NCBI RefSeq assembly: GCF_011764585.1
Contig: NZ_AP022853.1
Location: 3,381,501-3,445,500 of the forward strand
Length of the DNA stretch: 64,000 bases
Direction of reading: 5' to 3'
Source of the DNA: Sulfurimicrobium lacus
Lineage (GTDB): Bacteria > Pseudomonadota > Gammaproteobacteria > Burkholderiales > Sulfuricellaceae
A program made the position numbers and the translations under genes. The notes under the pieces were generated by a model. It searched no databases and was not told where the DNA came from. It worked only from the letters and a program-made list of their open reading frames with translations. Positions 27,005 through 36,481 of the stretch are shown piece after piece; position 1 is the first letter of the stretch; each line of letters opens with the position of its first letter.

Positions 27005-28042
27005 ATGCAAGAGCCATTCACTCAGGACATGTTACTCGCCACATCACCCAATGCAGGCGGTACTTCCTTGATTGCACTTGGTACAGCAACAGTTATCGAC
27101 CAGGAAGATACCACTGGGATATGGATTTCAGAAGGGGGGTTATTCCGCAACGTTATTGCAAGCATTCCAGACGACGAAACCCCACATAAGAGAACCATGC
27201 AATTGCAGTCCTTCTCCTCCGTGTCCGGGAAAAAGGTTCTGATGGAAGATGAACAATTCGATTTTCACGACATTTTATATCATGAAAACCGGTTATATCT
27301 GGTTTCCACTGGGACAAATGAAGTTATCACCCTCACGAAGGAGGGCGCAGAAATAAAACGCTACTCATATCCCGGTCACAATGACTCGTGGCACATTAAC
27401 TGTTTGGGGATTTGGGATGGAAGGGTGGTTGTATCAGCATTCGGGGAATTCGACTCGATGCGCGGCTATAAGCATAACAGCACTCATCGAGGTTTCATTA
27501 TGGACCTTGAAAGTGGTCAGAAATTATGGGAGGGTCTCTCTCAGCCCCACACACCAGTGCAGCGTAGCGACAAATATTACGTTTGCAACTCAGAATCCAA
27601 ACAAGTGCTGATTAAGGATCGCTCTGGCAATGTCCAATGCCTCCAATTTGATAGTTATACGCGCGGTCTCGCGTTTGGTAAGGAGTTCATGTACGTTGGC
27701 CTAAGTCAATCAAGAAACGTGGAACATGCCACTGATGGTCCATCAACAGCGCGCATTGTTGCGGTAAACATTTTGACTAACCAGATTTGTGGGGAAATTT
27801 CCCTTCCGTACCTCGAAATCTACGATGTCCGGATTGTCCAGAATGAACATTATTTCGTGCTACCGATGATGTTAGGACTTAATGGAGAAGATCTCAGAAA
27901 GAGGTTGCATGAGTGCTCCTGCAAAGCAGCAGGACTAGCAGCGGGACTCAATCGAATAAAATCCCACATCATTACAGGGAGTATTATTCGCCTCGTGAGC
28001 CGACTAAAAAAGGACAACACATTCGCCAATCCTTCCTGTTAA
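27005..28042 (+). CDS. DUF4915 / TIGR03032-type protein
   Basis: 345 residues with repeated beta-propeller-like blades. HDILYHENRLYLVSTGTNEV, SWHINCLGIWDGRVVVSAFGEF and EGLSQPHTPVQ match the DUF4915 pattern (HDI, HLNxLA, SAFG, GLSxPHSP). The family has no established activity; it is often found with TPR/glycosyltransferase genes. No signal peptide. Base composition is clearly more AT-rich than the housekeeping genes, suggesting acquisition. It stands alone on the plus strand between the methyltransferase relic and the ABC exporter. Confidence 0.75.
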   Translation: MQEPFTQDMLLATSPNAGGTSLIALGTATVIDQEDTTGIWISEGGLFRNVIASIPDDETPHKRTMQLQSFSSVSGKKVLMEDEQFDFHDILYHENRLYLVSTGTNEVITLTKEGAEIKRYSYPGHNDSWHINCLGIWDGRVVVSAFGEFDSMRGYKHNSTHRGFIMDLESGQKLWEGLSQPHTPVQRSDKYYVCNSESKQVLIKDRSGNVQCLQFDSYTRGLAFGKEFMYVGLSQSRNVEHATDGPSTARIVAVNILTNQICGEISLPYLEIYDVRIVQNEHYFVLPMMLGLNGEDLRKRLHECSCKAAGLAAGLNRIKSHIITGSIIRLVSRLKKDNTFANPSC

Positions 28043-28216
28043 TGTCAACTATAGTCCTTCGATGTTTTTGATCTCTAATGTAAGGTACATAAGTGCCAGC
28101 AGCGCGTACACGCAGGAGCATTAGCAGAAGCGCAAGAAAAAGCTCCTGACGAAGGATGAAGAAACATTCATTCACACCACTCGAATTCTGCTTAAGAGAT
28201 TCTGGCACTTGCTGTT

Positions 28217-29446
28217 CTAATAATGCACCCCGCATAGCACCCATTCCGGTTTTAGATCAAGCAACCGCGGAGGTCGGTCAAATTCACGCGAATCCGCTAT
28301 TACAAGAAAAGGGCATAGCCCCTCGCCTGCAAACACAATCCTGAAAGTCTTGTCCCGTATCACAAAACGGATGAAATATCGACCAGGCGCCAATGGAAAC
28401 TGATCCAGCAGGTATTCTACAAGGTGCTCACCCGGCTCTAGTCGGATCGGAACACCTAGTTCGGCTGTCGTTGACGAACTCAGAAATTGCATATCTACGG
28501 CTTGGGTTCCTACAATAAGCTCGGGCTGAGTCAACGACACAAACAGCCTGAACCGAATTCTGACTCGCAAAGGATCGCCGGGACATATCTCCTGAATTTC
28601 CTGTCCATTTGAATCCATAATATTGATATTGAGCAATTCAACCTCGCCAGAGCTGTCAATCTTTGCTCGAGACCAACTCGCAGCAGATGAATTTTCGAGT
28701 TTTATTTCCTCATTTGCCTTTTCACAATACAACTGGCAGACATCGTGTGCTGGCCCGTCGGCCATGATTTTTCCGCTCTGCAGGAAAATCGCCCGCGAAC
28801 AAAATCTTTCTACTTGCCGGAGATCATGACTTACCAAGAGAACTACGCGCTGCCTGTCTGACAGCAGTTGACCAAGTCGTTCAAAGCATTTCCTCTGAAA
28901 TGCCATATCGCCAACGGCGAGCGCCTCGTCCACGACGAGAATATCAGGATCCACGTGAATAGCTGTCGCAAATGCCAAGCGCACAAACATACCGCTGGAA
29001 TAGGTTCTTACAGGCTGATCGAGAAATTCACCAATATCTGCAAAAGCGGCGATGTCGGCAAAACGAGAATCCATTTCCTCTTTGCTCAGACCCAAGATAG
29101 TCCCTTGAAAATAGACATTCTCGCGCCCTGTGAACTCGGGATTGAATCCCGCCCCCAACTCGAGTAGTGCCGAAATGCGCCCATTAACCTCCACCGCCCC
29201 CACGGTCGGCTTGAGAATGCCGCAAATGAGCTGCAGCAGAGTGCTTTTACCCGAACCGTTACGACCGATGATACCAACCGTTTCTCCCCTCTTGATTTCA
29301 AAGGAAACGTCCTGCAAGGCAGTAAATTCCCGGTGAAAGCGAACCCGGCCAAAGGTAAGCGCCTGCTTGATGCGGTCGCCGGGGTGGCCGAAGATTCGGT
29401 ATTTTTTTGTGAGGTTTTTGACCGAGATGGCGATATCAGAGGACAT
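28217..29446 (-). CDS. Polysaccharide ABC exporter, ATP-binding subunit (Wzt-like with C-terminal domain)
   Basis: 409 residues from ATG 29446. The nucleotide-binding domain has Walker A GRNGSGKST (residues 61-69), the LELGAGFNPEFTGRENVY segment typical of Wzt/TagH exporters, signature YSSGM and Walker B DILVVDEALAVGD. Residues from about 265 on form a Wzt-C-like beta-sandwich, which in O-antigen exporters reads the modified chain end (often methylated), so the methyltransferases nearby fit. The start overlaps the permease stop by 11 bases. Confidence 0.93.
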   Translation of the reverse strand: MSSDIAISVKNLTKKYRIFGHPGDRIKQALTFGRVRFHREFTALQDVSFEIKRGETVGIIGRNGSGKSTLLQLICGILKPTVGAVEVNGRISALLELGAGFNPEFTGRENVYFQGTILGLSKEEMDSRFADIAAFADIGEFLDQPVRTYSSGMFVRLAFATAIHVDPDILVVDEALAVGDMAFQRKCFERLGQLLSDRQRVVLLVSHDLRQVERFCSRAIFLQSGKIMADGPAHDVCQLYCEKANEEIKLENSSAASWSRAKIDSSGEVELLNINIMDSNGQEIQEICPGDPLRVRIRFRLFVSLTQPELIVGTQAVDMQFLSSSTTAELGVPIRLEPGEHLVEYLLDQFPLAPGRYFIRFVIRDKTFRIVFAGEGLCPFLVIADSREFDRPPRLLDLKPEWVLCGVHY

Positions 29447-30245
29447 CTGCAAATTCCTCGCGGCTGTGCTGAAAGAAGGCATAGCCGAGAATGGCGGTAG
29501 CCAAACCCATGGCCAGAGCAGTAACCCAGGGAGCCCAAGGAATCGACGCTCCCACGGCGGCAGCCCGTCCAGCCTCTATCACCGCACCGAGCGGATTATG
29601 CAAATAAATGGGGCGCAACACTTCGGGCACAGAACTAACCGGGTAGAACACAGGTGACATAAACATCAGCATCTGCACAAATAGCGGCACGATCTGCGTC
29701 ATGTCCTTGATGAACACTCCCCAGGCGGCGAGGAACCAGGAAAAGCCTAGAGCGAGCAGGAGGATGGGAATGAGCAGAAAGGGGAAAAGCAACACCTGTC
29801 CATGCAGGTTTCCAGTCCAAGCCAGCGCCCCCAGCAAAATGGCGAAATTGAATGCGCCATGAACCAGCCCTGCACCGAGGGGAACCAGGGGCAAAATATC
29901 CACCGGGAAGATGATTTTTTTTACATAGCTGGGGTAGCTGCGCACCGCGGAGGGCGCGCGGGAAACAGCTTCGGCAAAAATATTGAATGCGATCAGGCCG
30001 CTATACAGGATCAACCAGAAGGGCAGACCCTCCTGCTGCTGGGGCCAGCGCGCCTGGAAAACTTGACCGAACACAAAGGCGAAAATGCCCAGCATCAATA
30101 GTGGGCTGAGAAAAATCCATAACACGCCGAACATTGCGCCCCGATATCGCAACAGGACATCGCGCTTGATCAACTGCCCGAGGAGGTAGCGGTTGACATA
30201 AAGCGCGGCGACGATTCGGAAAGGGTTGAAATTACCTGCTGCCAT
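29436..30245 (-). CDS. Polysaccharide ABC exporter, permease subunit (Wzm-like)
   Basis: 269 residues, six membrane segments, ABC2 permease family. YRGAMFGVLWIFLSPLLMLGIFAFVF near the N-terminus and KDMTQIVPLFVQMLMFMSPVFYP near the C-terminus are the usual Wzm/TagG signatures. With the overlapping ATPase gene it would export a lipid-linked polysaccharide across the inner membrane. ATG 30245 used; it follows a 24-codon micro-ORF by two bases. Confidence 0.92.
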   Translation of the reverse strand: MAAGNFNPFRIVAALYVNRYLLGQLIKRDVLLRYRGAMFGVLWIFLSPLLMLGIFAFVFGQVFQARWPQQQEGLPFWLILYSGLIAFNIFAEAVSRAPSAVRSYPSYVKKIIFPVDILPLVPLGAGLVHGAFNFAILLGALAWTGNLHGQVLLFPFLLIPILLLALGFSWFLAAWGVFIKDMTQIVPLFVQMLMFMSPVFYPVSSVPEVLRPIYLHNPLGAVIEAGRAAAVGASIPWAPWVTALAMGLATAILGYAFFQHSREEFADVL

Positions 30246-30247
30246 GC

Positions 30248-30322
30248 TCAATCAAAGTAAGGCGATCTAATCGCGAGATGTTGCGCCAGAGTGGCCTGGA
30301 TCATGGTCTCGATGGTAGTCAT
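30248..30322 (-). other. 24-codon micro-ORF ahead of the Wzm-like gene
   Basis: ATG 30322 to TGA 30248 encodes MTTIETMIQATLAQHLAI and six more residues, ending two bases before the permease ATG. The peptide resembles the first helix of an acyl-carrier-type protein, so it may be a relic or a leader peptide. No ribosome-binding site is evident. Elsewhere in 30323-30393 I see nothing. Confidence 0.25.
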
Positions 30323-30393
30323 TTATCTGCAACTGTGGCTTGAGTGGTTTGAAGAATACCTGATTTAGGGTTTTAAATGCCAACGTTTTGGCT

Positions 30394-31293
30394 TTACCCG
30401 CGCGGATGGTGCACCGCATGCAGCCGCTTCAAGCGTTCCCGCGCAACATGGGTGTAAATCTGTGTAGTGGAAATATCGCTGTGCCCCAACAGCATCTGCA
30501 CCACCCTGAGATCCGCGCCATGATTGAGCAAGTGAGTGGCGAAAGCATGGCGCAGGGTATGGGGCGAAAGCGTGCTGGTCAAACCTGCCTGGGCCGCATA
30601 GCGTTTGATGAGATGCCAGAAAGCCTGGCGCGTCATGGGCTGGCCACGCTGAGTGACGAATACGGCGCTGCTGACCTTGCCACCGAGCAAGGTGGCACGC
30701 CCTTCGGAGAGATACTGTTTGAGCCAGTTTACCGCCTCCTCGCCAAGCGGCACCAGACGCTCCTTGGAACCCTTGCCCATCACTCGTATTACACCCATCT
30801 CAAGGTTCAGCCCCTGCAGCGGCAATGCCACCAGTTCAGACACACGCAAACCGGTGGCGTAGAGGGTTTCCAGCATCGCGCGATCGCGCAGACCCAGACT
30901 CACTGCGCTATCAGGCGCATTGAGCAACGCTTCCACGTCCGCTTCGCTCAGGGATTTCGGCAGGGAACGCGGCAGCTTGGGCATTTCGACCTGCAGGCTC
31001 GGGTCCGCGGCGATTTTCCCCTGACGCAACAGATAACGGTAGAAACGACGGAGACTGGAAAGCGCTCGACTGGTTGTGCGCGCCTTGGCGTGCATCGTGA
31101 ATTGGTAAGAAAGGTAATCGAGAATTTCCAGTCGCCCGGCCTGCAGCAGCTCAGTGTTGCGCTGCCGTTCGAGCCAGATGGCAAACAGGCTTAAATCGCG
31201 GCGGTAACTTTCAAGCGTATTGCGCGCCAGGCCATCTTCCAGCCACAGCGCATCGCAGAATTCATCCAGCAGGTCGGAGTTGGACATGCTCAT
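30394..31293 (-). CDS. xerD: Tyrosine recombinase XerD
   Basis: A 299-residue site-specific recombinase that, with XerC, resolves chromosome dimers at dif. An N-terminal SAM-like core-binding domain (1-105) precedes the catalytic domain with Arg150, Lys174, His245-x2-Arg248, His271 and nucleophile Tyr280 (SPHTLRHAFATH and GHSDISTTQIYTHV). All residues are present. The gene sits behind ogt in the rplS-side operon and its start overlaps ogt by 32 bases (ATG 31293; ATG 31287 is an alternative). Its housekeeping context argues against it being an integrase of the glycan island. Confidence 0.93.
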   Translation of the reverse strand: MSMSNSDLLDEFCDALWLEDGLARNTLESYRRDLSLFAIWLERQRNTELLQAGRLEILDYLSYQFTMHAKARTTSRALSSLRRFYRYLLRQGKIAADPSLQVEMPKLPRSLPKSLSEADVEALLNAPDSAVSLGLRDRAMLETLYATGLRVSELVALPLQGLNLEMGVIRVMGKGSKERLVPLGEEAVNWLKQYLSEGRATLLGGKVSSAVFVTQRGQPMTRQAFWHLIKRYAAQAGLTSTLSPHTLRHAFATHLLNHGADLRVVQMLLGHSDISTTQIYTHVARERLKRLHAVHHPRG

Positions 31294-31744
31294 GTTCCAG
31301 TAACCAGCGCTTGATTTTCAGTGCCCCGCCATCGCTGTGGTTCATGAAGCCTCCCAAGCCATCCTTGCCCAGCACACGGTGACAGGGAATGATCACGGGG
31401 ATGGGATTGGCGCCGCAGGCTTGCCCGATGGCGCGTGGCGCCGAGCCGAGTTGGCTGGCCAGTGCGCCATAGCTTTCGCTCTGCCCGGCCGGAATTTTCA
31501 GCAAGGCTTGCCATACCTTTTGTTGATAAGGTGTGCCGCGAGGAAGCAACGGCAACTCGAAACGAAATTGGGAATCGGCGAGATACGCCTGCAATTGGGC
31601 ACATACCTCCCGCGCAAAAAGGCTCTGTGGCTCCAGCGCCGTGGCTTCCACGGGGAGGAAATCGATCCCCGTGAGTTGTTCGTGATCAGTAAGGATGCCC
31701 AGCACGGCAAAAGGCGTAACCAGCCGTGCCTGGTAAACTTTCAC
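31262..31744 (-). CDS. ogt: Methylated-DNA--protein-cysteine methyltransferase
   Basis: 160 residues. It removes O6-alkyl groups from guanine by suicidal transfer to Cys121 in the motif IIPCHRV (118-124). RAIGQACGANPIP and the helix-turn-helix region are intact. No Ada regulatory domain, so it is an Ogt-type repair enzyme. Start GTG 31744 overlaps the upstream stop as GTGA. Confidence 0.95.
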   Translation of the reverse strand: MKVYQARLVTPFAVLGILTDHEQLTGIDFLPVEATALEPQSLFAREVCAQLQAYLADSQFRFELPLLPRGTPYQQKVWQALLKIPAGQSESYGALASQLGSAPRAIGQACGANPIPVIIPCHRVLGKDGLGGFMNHSDGGALKIKRWLLEHEHVQLRPAG

Positions 31745-32970
31745 GGCTGGCGCTCCTGCAAGTGCAGCAGGTATTCCGTCGCCGGCCCATATTCGCCGCG
31801 ATCCTTCGCCTGCACCGCCAATTCGAAAATCACCTTGCGTCGCAATGCGGAATTATCCAGCCAGGACGGATCGTCCAACAAGCTGAGTGCCAAGTCCGGC
31901 TTATCGGCGAACAGTTGGAAAACCGTGCGCACGAGTCCGGCCCGCATCAGAAGCGCAGTCAGGTGGGATTCGGCATTGGCGCGGACCGTCATGTCCGCCG
32001 ACTGGCGCACCAAATTCGCGAACAGCGCACGCGCAGCCAAGGGGTTTTCCTGCTCAAGCTGTTCCGCCAGTTCCTGCCAGCTGGTATCGTCGCCCAACAA
32101 CAACTGACGCTGATTACCCAAGGCCAGTGCGTAAGCATGGTAACTTTGCCAGAGTTTTTCCGCACTCGTCTGCAACGCCGCAGGAAGGTTCGCATTCTGA
32201 GCAGCAGCCAGCAGATTTTCCTGCGCTTCTGCCTGGCCCGCCGCGTCTTGTTGCAAGGCGGCGGCTTGGGCCAGCACACCCCAATATCCCGCATCGCCGG
32301 ATTTTTTTAATGTCGCCAGGGCCTGCTCGGCGGCCATCGACGGCGTAACCGCCCCGCTGTGCAGCCCGACAAACAAAGCCAGTGGACTGTCGCGCAGTTG
32401 CGGCAGCCAGGCCGTCGCCTCCCCCGCCTTGCCATGAAGCGCCAGCCCTTGTACGAAGCCTCCAATTTCGCTCTGGCTCAGCGGCTGGAAATCTTGCTGG
32501 AAGCGCAATATCGCGAGGTAGGCGTCGTCACCCCGGTTCTGGGAGAAATAGGTGTCGATGACCAGGCGTCGCGCCTCCCGTGACTGGGCGGCATCGAGTT
32601 CTCCTTGCCACAACAGCCGGGCAAGCGACTCGCGCGCTTCATCGTCCTGGTGCAGCGCAACCAGCGCTTGCGCGCTCCGCCACAAGCCATAGTTTCGCAC
32701 CGCGTCTGGTGCGTCAGGCGGCAAATCCCGGGCTTGTTGCAACAGGTCAGGCCAGCGTTTAAGTTGATAGAGCAGGTCCCAGCGCAAGACCTCCCAGGTG
32801 AACCACTGCGCGCGGTCTGAGCTGGCGGTCTGGAGACGTTCTGCAGAAGACAATGCATGTTGCGGCGCACCCAGACGAGCAAGGTTCATGACGGCTTCGG
32901 GCGTAGGACCTGGAGCAGCATGCAGACTAAAAACGGGAAAAACGAAGAGGAAAAAAATGAGATAGCGCAT
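31741..32970 (-). CDS. Secreted/periplasmic helical-repeat (TPR-like) protein, unknown function
   Basis: 409 residues. A short signal peptide (MRYLIFFLFVFPVFSLHA, cut after Ala) is followed by an all-helical solenoid with many Leu/Ala-rich pairs (EARESLARLLWQGELDAAQS, GGFVQGLALHGKAGEATAWL) but no canonical TPR consensus. ATG 32970 is chosen because it starts the signal peptide; the longer ORF upstream shows no such feature. Placed between rplS and ogt on the same strand, possibly in the ribosomal operon. Confidence 0.72.
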   Translation of the reverse strand: MRYLIFFLFVFPVFSLHAAPGPTPEAVMNLARLGAPQHALSSAERLQTASSDRAQWFTWEVLRWDLLYQLKRWPDLLQQARDLPPDAPDAVRNYGLWRSAQALVALHQDDEARESLARLLWQGELDAAQSREARRLVIDTYFSQNRGDDAYLAILRFQQDFQPLSQSEIGGFVQGLALHGKAGEATAWLPQLRDSPLALFVGLHSGAVTPSMAAEQALATLKKSGDAGYWGVLAQAAALQQDAAGQAEAQENLLAAAQNANLPAALQTSAEKLWQSYHAYALALGNQRQLLLGDDTSWQELAEQLEQENPLAARALFANLVRQSADMTVRANAESHLTALLMRAGLVRTVFQLFADKPDLALSLLDDPSWLDNSALRRKVIFELAVQAKDRGEYGPATEYLLHLQERQP

Positions 32971-33065
32971 GGCGCTATTGTAAACGAACTGAACCGTAAT
33001 CGAATCGGTCAGGCAAAGCGGAACATCCCCGCCCCGGAAAACCGGTAGCGGGGACACGGGCACTG

Positions 33066-33443
33066 TTACGCCGCTGCTTGAGGCTTGCGGTTAGGCAGTT
33101 TTTCCTTGATACGTGCCGACTTGCCGGAGCGGTCGCGCAGGTAGTACAGCTTGGCGCGGCGCACGTCGCCGCGGCGCTTGACTTCGATGCTGGCCACCAG
33201 CGGGGAGTAGGTCTGGAAAGTACGTTCCACGCCTTCGCCGGAAGAAATCTTGCGCACGATGAAGGCGGAATTCAGACCGCGATTGCGCTTGGCAATCACC
33301 ACGCCTTCATAGGCCTGCAGACGCTCGCGCGTACCTTCCTTCACTTTAACCTGCACCACGACCGTGTCGCCAGGGGCGAAATCGGGGATGGTCTTGCCCA
33401 GGCGGGCGATTTCTTCCTGCTCCAGTTGTTCGATGATATTCAT
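33066..33443 (-). CDS. rplS: 50S ribosomal protein L19
   Basis: 125 residues; sits at the 30S-50S interface. [43 protein letters not shown] and the conserved [27 protein letters not shown] are intact (motifs described in parts). ATG 33443 follows AAGGAAG by 7 bases. Last gene of rpsP-rimM-trmD-rplS. Confidence 0.98.
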   Translation of the reverse strand: MNIIEQLEQEEIARLGKTIPDFAPGDTVVVQVKVKEGTRERLQAYEGVVIAKRNRGLNSAFIVRKISSGEGVERTFQTYSPLVASIEVKRRGDVRRAKLYYLRDRSGKSARIKEKLPNRKPQAAA

Positions 33444-33460
33444 GTTTCAACTTCCTTTTC

Positions 33461-34225
33461 TTATGCGGAATCTTGTTCCTGCTGATACTCAGCCAGCAGC
33501 CGAGATTCCTCTTTGGTTAACTGGCGTTTCGCCAGCAAATCAGGACGGCGTTGCCAGGTGCGTCCAAGCGCCTGTTTCAGCCGCCACTTCTGTATCAGGG
33601 CGTGATTGCCGGACATCAACACCTCCGGCACGCTATCGCCCTGATAAACTTCGGGCCGGGTGTAGTGCGGATAATCCAGCAGGCCATTCACGAATGAATC
33701 CTGCTCGGCCGATTCCGCGTCACCCAGCACCCCCGGCAGTTGCCGGATAATACTGTCCATCAGCACCATGGCCGGGAGTTCACCTCCCGACAGCACATAG
33801 TCGCCGATGGAAATTTCTTCATCCACCTGGCGCCGCAACAGGCGCTCATCGACACCTTCGTAGCGCCCGGCCAGCAAAACCAGCCCGCCCGTAGCAACCA
33901 GTTCCATCACCAGGGCATGGTCCAGCATGCGTCCCTGTGGCGAGAGATAAACCACTTTGGGTTTTTCGGCTCCCGCGGCCGTTTGCGCCTGCCGCGCCGC
34001 TGCGATGGCTTTTTCCAGCGGCTCCGCCAGCATCACCATGCCCGGGCCGCCGCCATAAGGCCGGTCATCCACGGTGCGATAGTTGTTGCTGGTGAAATCA
34101 CGCGGATTCCACAACCGCAACTGGTAGCTTTCCCTTTCCTGCGCCCGCCGAGTGATGCCGCTGGCGGTCAACGCCTCGAACATCGGGGGAAACAGCGTTA
34201 CGACATCGAACTGGTATGGATTCAA
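33461..34225 (-). CDS. trmD: tRNA (guanine37-N1)-methyltransferase TrmD
   Basis: 254 residues. A SPOUT enzyme that methylates G37 of tRNAs reading codons starting with C, preventing frameshifting. [28 protein letters not shown] and the knotted SAM site [15 protein letters not shown] are conserved. The start is TTG 34225, one base after the rimM stop: no ATG or GTG occurs upstream in frame and the family begins a few residues before FDVVTLFP, so a TTG start is likely. Confidence 0.97.
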   Translation of the reverse strand: MNPYQFDVVTLFPPMFEALTASGITRRAQERESYQLRLWNPRDFTSNNYRTVDDRPYGGGPGMVMLAEPLEKAIAAARQAQTAAGAEKPKVVYLSPQGRMLDHALVMELVATGGLVLLAGRYEGVDERLLRRQVDEEISIGDYVLSGGELPAMVLMDSIIRQLPGVLGDAESAEQDSFVNGLLDYPHYTRPEVYQGDSVPEVLMSGNHALIQKWRLKQALGRTWQRRPDLLAKRQLTKEESRLLAEYQQEQDSA

Positions 34226-34226
34226 C

Positions 34227-34736
34227 TTAGTAATCCAGACCCCAGTCCACCCGGATCGTCCCCGTTGCCTGGTCCACTTCCAGCACGACTTGAGCGATGA
34301 ACGGGATCAAGCGCTCCCGCTCCCCCTGCACCACCAGCACGTCATTGGCACCGGTTTCCAGCAGGCCGCTGACGCTTCCCAGCTTCTGTTGCTCGGTATT
34401 CACTACTTCCAGGCCGATCAGGTCGGCCCAGTAATATTCATTTTCGGCGGCCGGGGGAAGGCTTTTCTTCGGCACCGCAATCTCGCAACCGCGCAAGGCG
34501 ATTGCGGCTTCCCGGTCATTACTGCCGGCCAGATGGGCAACCAGAGCCTTGGGGTGCTCGTCGCATCCCAGCACCTCGTATTCCTGCCATTGACCGTTGC
34601 GACCCAGCCACCACACCGGATAATCCAGCAGGCTGTCGCTATGCTCGGTGTAAGTATGCACTTTCACCCAGCCACGCACACCGAATGGGACACCGACGTG
34701 CCCCATCACGGTCAGGTCATCAGGCTGATGTGGCAC
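34227..34736 (-). CDS. rimM: Ribosome maturation factor RimM
   Basis: 169 residues; binds S19 and assists 30S head assembly. The N-terminal RimM domain has [19 protein letters not shown], and the C-terminal PRC barrel has [12 protein letters not shown] and [15 protein letters not shown] 34736 is the probable start; an internal ATG at 34706 would leave too short an N-terminus. Between rpsP and trmD as in other proteobacteria. Confidence 0.96.
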   Translation of the reverse strand: MPHQPDDLTVMGHVGVPFGVRGWVKVHTYTEHSDSLLDYPVWWLGRNGQWQEYEVLGCDEHPKALVAHLAGSNDREAAIALRGCEIAVPKKSLPPAAENEYYWADLIGLEVVNTEQQKLGSVSGLLETGANDVLVVQGERERLIPFIAQVVLEVDQATGTIRVDWGLDY

Positions 34737-34744
34737 CTAATATA

Positions 34745-34996
34745 TTAGGCGGCCGCAGCGCCCGCGCGCTTGACCAGCTTGGCAACGGCGTCGCTCAATT
34801 GGGCGCCCTTGCTCTGCCAGTAAGCTACGCGCTCGCTGTTGATACGCATGGATTCCTGGCCTTCAGGAGCGACCGGGTTGTAGAAACCCACGCGCTCGAT
34901 GAAACGGCCGTCGCGACGCTCGCGCGAATCAGCCACCACCAGATTGAAGAAGGGACGCTTTTTGGCGCCGCCACGTGCGAGTCGAATAATAACCAT
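34745..34996 (-). CDS. rpsP: 30S ribosomal protein S16
   Basis: 83 residues, the usual size. [36 protein letters not shown] and [14 protein letters not shown] are diagnostic. The ATG at 34996 is used rather than the longer ORF. First gene of its operon, behind a good sigma-70 promoter. Confidence 0.98.
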   Translation of the reverse strand: MVIIRLARGGAKKRPFFNLVVADSRERRDGRFIERVGFYNPVAPEGQESMRINSERVAYWQSKGAQLSDAVAKLVKRAGAAAA

Positions 34997-35036
34997 AGTT
35001 TTCAGCCTAACCGTTAAAACTTGAAAAAAGAGCGCG

Positions 35037-35066
35037 ATTTTACGACATTCCCACCCCACATTGCAA
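35037..35066 (-). promoter_or_regulatory. Sigma-70 promoter of the rpsP operon
   Basis: On the minus strand TTGCAA (35066-35061) and TAAAAT (35042-35037) are 18 bases apart, about 40 bases ahead of the rpsP ATG and just after the ffh stop codon. Confidence 0.7.
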
Positions 35067-35071
35067 GGACG

Positions 35072-36424
35072 TTATCGCATTCCCGGCAGCATGCCCTTCA
35101 TGCCGCGCATCATTTTCGCCATGCCGCCGCCCTTGGATAGCATTTTCATCATTTTCTGCGTCTGCTCGAACTGGCTGAGCAAGCGGTTCACTTCCTGCAC
35201 CTGCACCCCGGCGCCCGCGGCAATGCGGCGCTTGCGCCCGGCCTTGAGGATTTCCGGTTTGCGCCGCTCCTGCGGCGTCATGGAATTGATGATGCCTTCC
35301 AGGCGACCGATCGCTTTATCGTCCACCTGTGCCCCGGCCGCAGCCTGGCTCAACTGGCCGGGCAATTTGTCCATCAGGGCGCTGATGCCGCCCATTTTCT
35401 TCATCTGCTGCATCTGCTGCTTGAAATCTTCCAGGTCGAATGACTTGCCAGACTTGAGTTTTTTCGCCAGCTTCTGCGCCTCATCCTGGTCCACGCCGCG
35501 CTGCGCGTCCTCGATCAGCGACAGCACGTCCCCCATGCCGAGCACGCGCGAAGCCATGCGGTCGGGATAAAATGGCTCCAGGCCTGCGACCTTTTCGCCC
35601 ACGCCGACAAACTTGATCGGCTTGCCGGTCACCTGCCGCACCGACAGCGCCGCACCGCCGCGCGAATCGCCGTCCAGCTTGGTGAGGATCACGCCGGTAA
35701 GCGGCAGCGCGTCGCTGAAGGCCTTGGCGGTATTGACCGCGTCCTGCCCCTGCATCGCGTCCACCACGAACAGCGTCTCGATGGGGTCGAGCGCGGCATG
35801 GAGACGCTTGATTTCGTCCATCATCGCTTCGTCGATGCCCAGACGGCCGGCAGTATCGACGATCACCACATCGTGGAAATGCTTGCGCGCAAAATCCAGT
35901 GCGTCGAGCGCGATTTTTTCCGGTTGCTGCCCCACTTCGGAGGGAAAGAAATCCGTTTCCAGTTGCTGCGCCAGGGTTCTCAACTGCTCGATCGCCGCCG
36001 GACGGTAGACGTCGCAACTGGTCAGCAGGACTTTCTTCTTCATCTGCTCGCGCAGGAACTTCGCCAGCTTGCCGGCCGTTGTGGTTTTGCCCGCGCCCTG
36101 CAAACCTGCCAGCAGAATGACTGCCGGCGGGCGCGCCGCCAGGTTGAGTGTGGCGTTATGGTCGCCCATGAGGAGGGTGAGTTCCTGGTACACCACCTGC
36201 ACCACCGCCTGGCCGGGGGTGAGGCTGGACATGACCTCCTGGCCCAAGGAGCGTTCCCTGACCTTGGCGATGAAATCCTTCACCACCGGCAGCGCCACGT
36301 CGGCCTCCAGCAATGCCATGCGCACTTCGCGCATGGCATCCTGGATGTTGGCCTCGGTCAGCCGCGCCTGGCCGCGCAGGGTCTTGATAACGCCGGAAAG
36401 GCGCTGTGAAAGGTTGTCGAACAT
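35072..36424 (-). CDS. ffh: Signal recognition particle protein Ffh
   Basis: 450 residues; with 4.5S RNA it delivers nascent membrane proteins to FtsY. The N domain is followed by the GTPase G domain (GLQGAGKTTTAGKLA, DTAGRLGIDEAMM, TKLDGDSRGGAAL) and the Met-rich M domain ending in GGGMAKMMRGMKGMLPGMR. Complete. Divergent from the CcsA-type gene. Confidence 0.98.
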   Translation of the reverse strand: MFDNLSQRLSGVIKTLRGQARLTEANIQDAMREVRMALLEADVALPVVKDFIAKVRERSLGQEVMSSLTPGQAVVQVVYQELTLLMGDHNATLNLAARPPAVILLAGLQGAGKTTTAGKLAKFLREQMKKKVLLTSCDVYRPAAIEQLRTLAQQLETDFFPSEVGQQPEKIALDALDFARKHFHDVVIVDTAGRLGIDEAMMDEIKRLHAALDPIETLFVVDAMQGQDAVNTAKAFSDALPLTGVILTKLDGDSRGGAALSVRQVTGKPIKFVGVGEKVAGLEPFYPDRMASRVLGMGDVLSLIEDAQRGVDQDEAQKLAKKLKSGKSFDLEDFKQQMQQMKKMGGISALMDKLPGQLSQAAAGAQVDDKAIGRLEGIINSMTPQERRKPEILKAGRKRRIAAGAGVQVQEVNRLLSQFEQTQKMMKMLSKGGGMAKMMRGMKGMLPGMR

Positions 36425-36481
36425 GTTCGTTCCTAGATGCTGATGGTGTAGAATCGGAAAGACTGAATTTTATCCCAAACC

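Noticed and set aside
27984-28244. An 86-codon minus-strand frame after the DUF4915 gene
   Set aside because: It overlaps both neighbours, has no ribosome-binding site and no recognisable product.
30388-31194. A plus-strand open frame opposite xerD
   Set aside because: Gln/Arg/His-rich shadow; XerD has all catalytic residues.
30394-31293. XerD as the integrase of the glycan island
   Set aside because: It matches the housekeeping XerD length and residues and lies in an operon-like run with ogt and rplS; no att-like repeats were found.
36418-36429. CGAACATGTTCG palindrome at the ffh start
   Set aside because: It is built around the start codon and early coding bases; no sign of a regulatory role.
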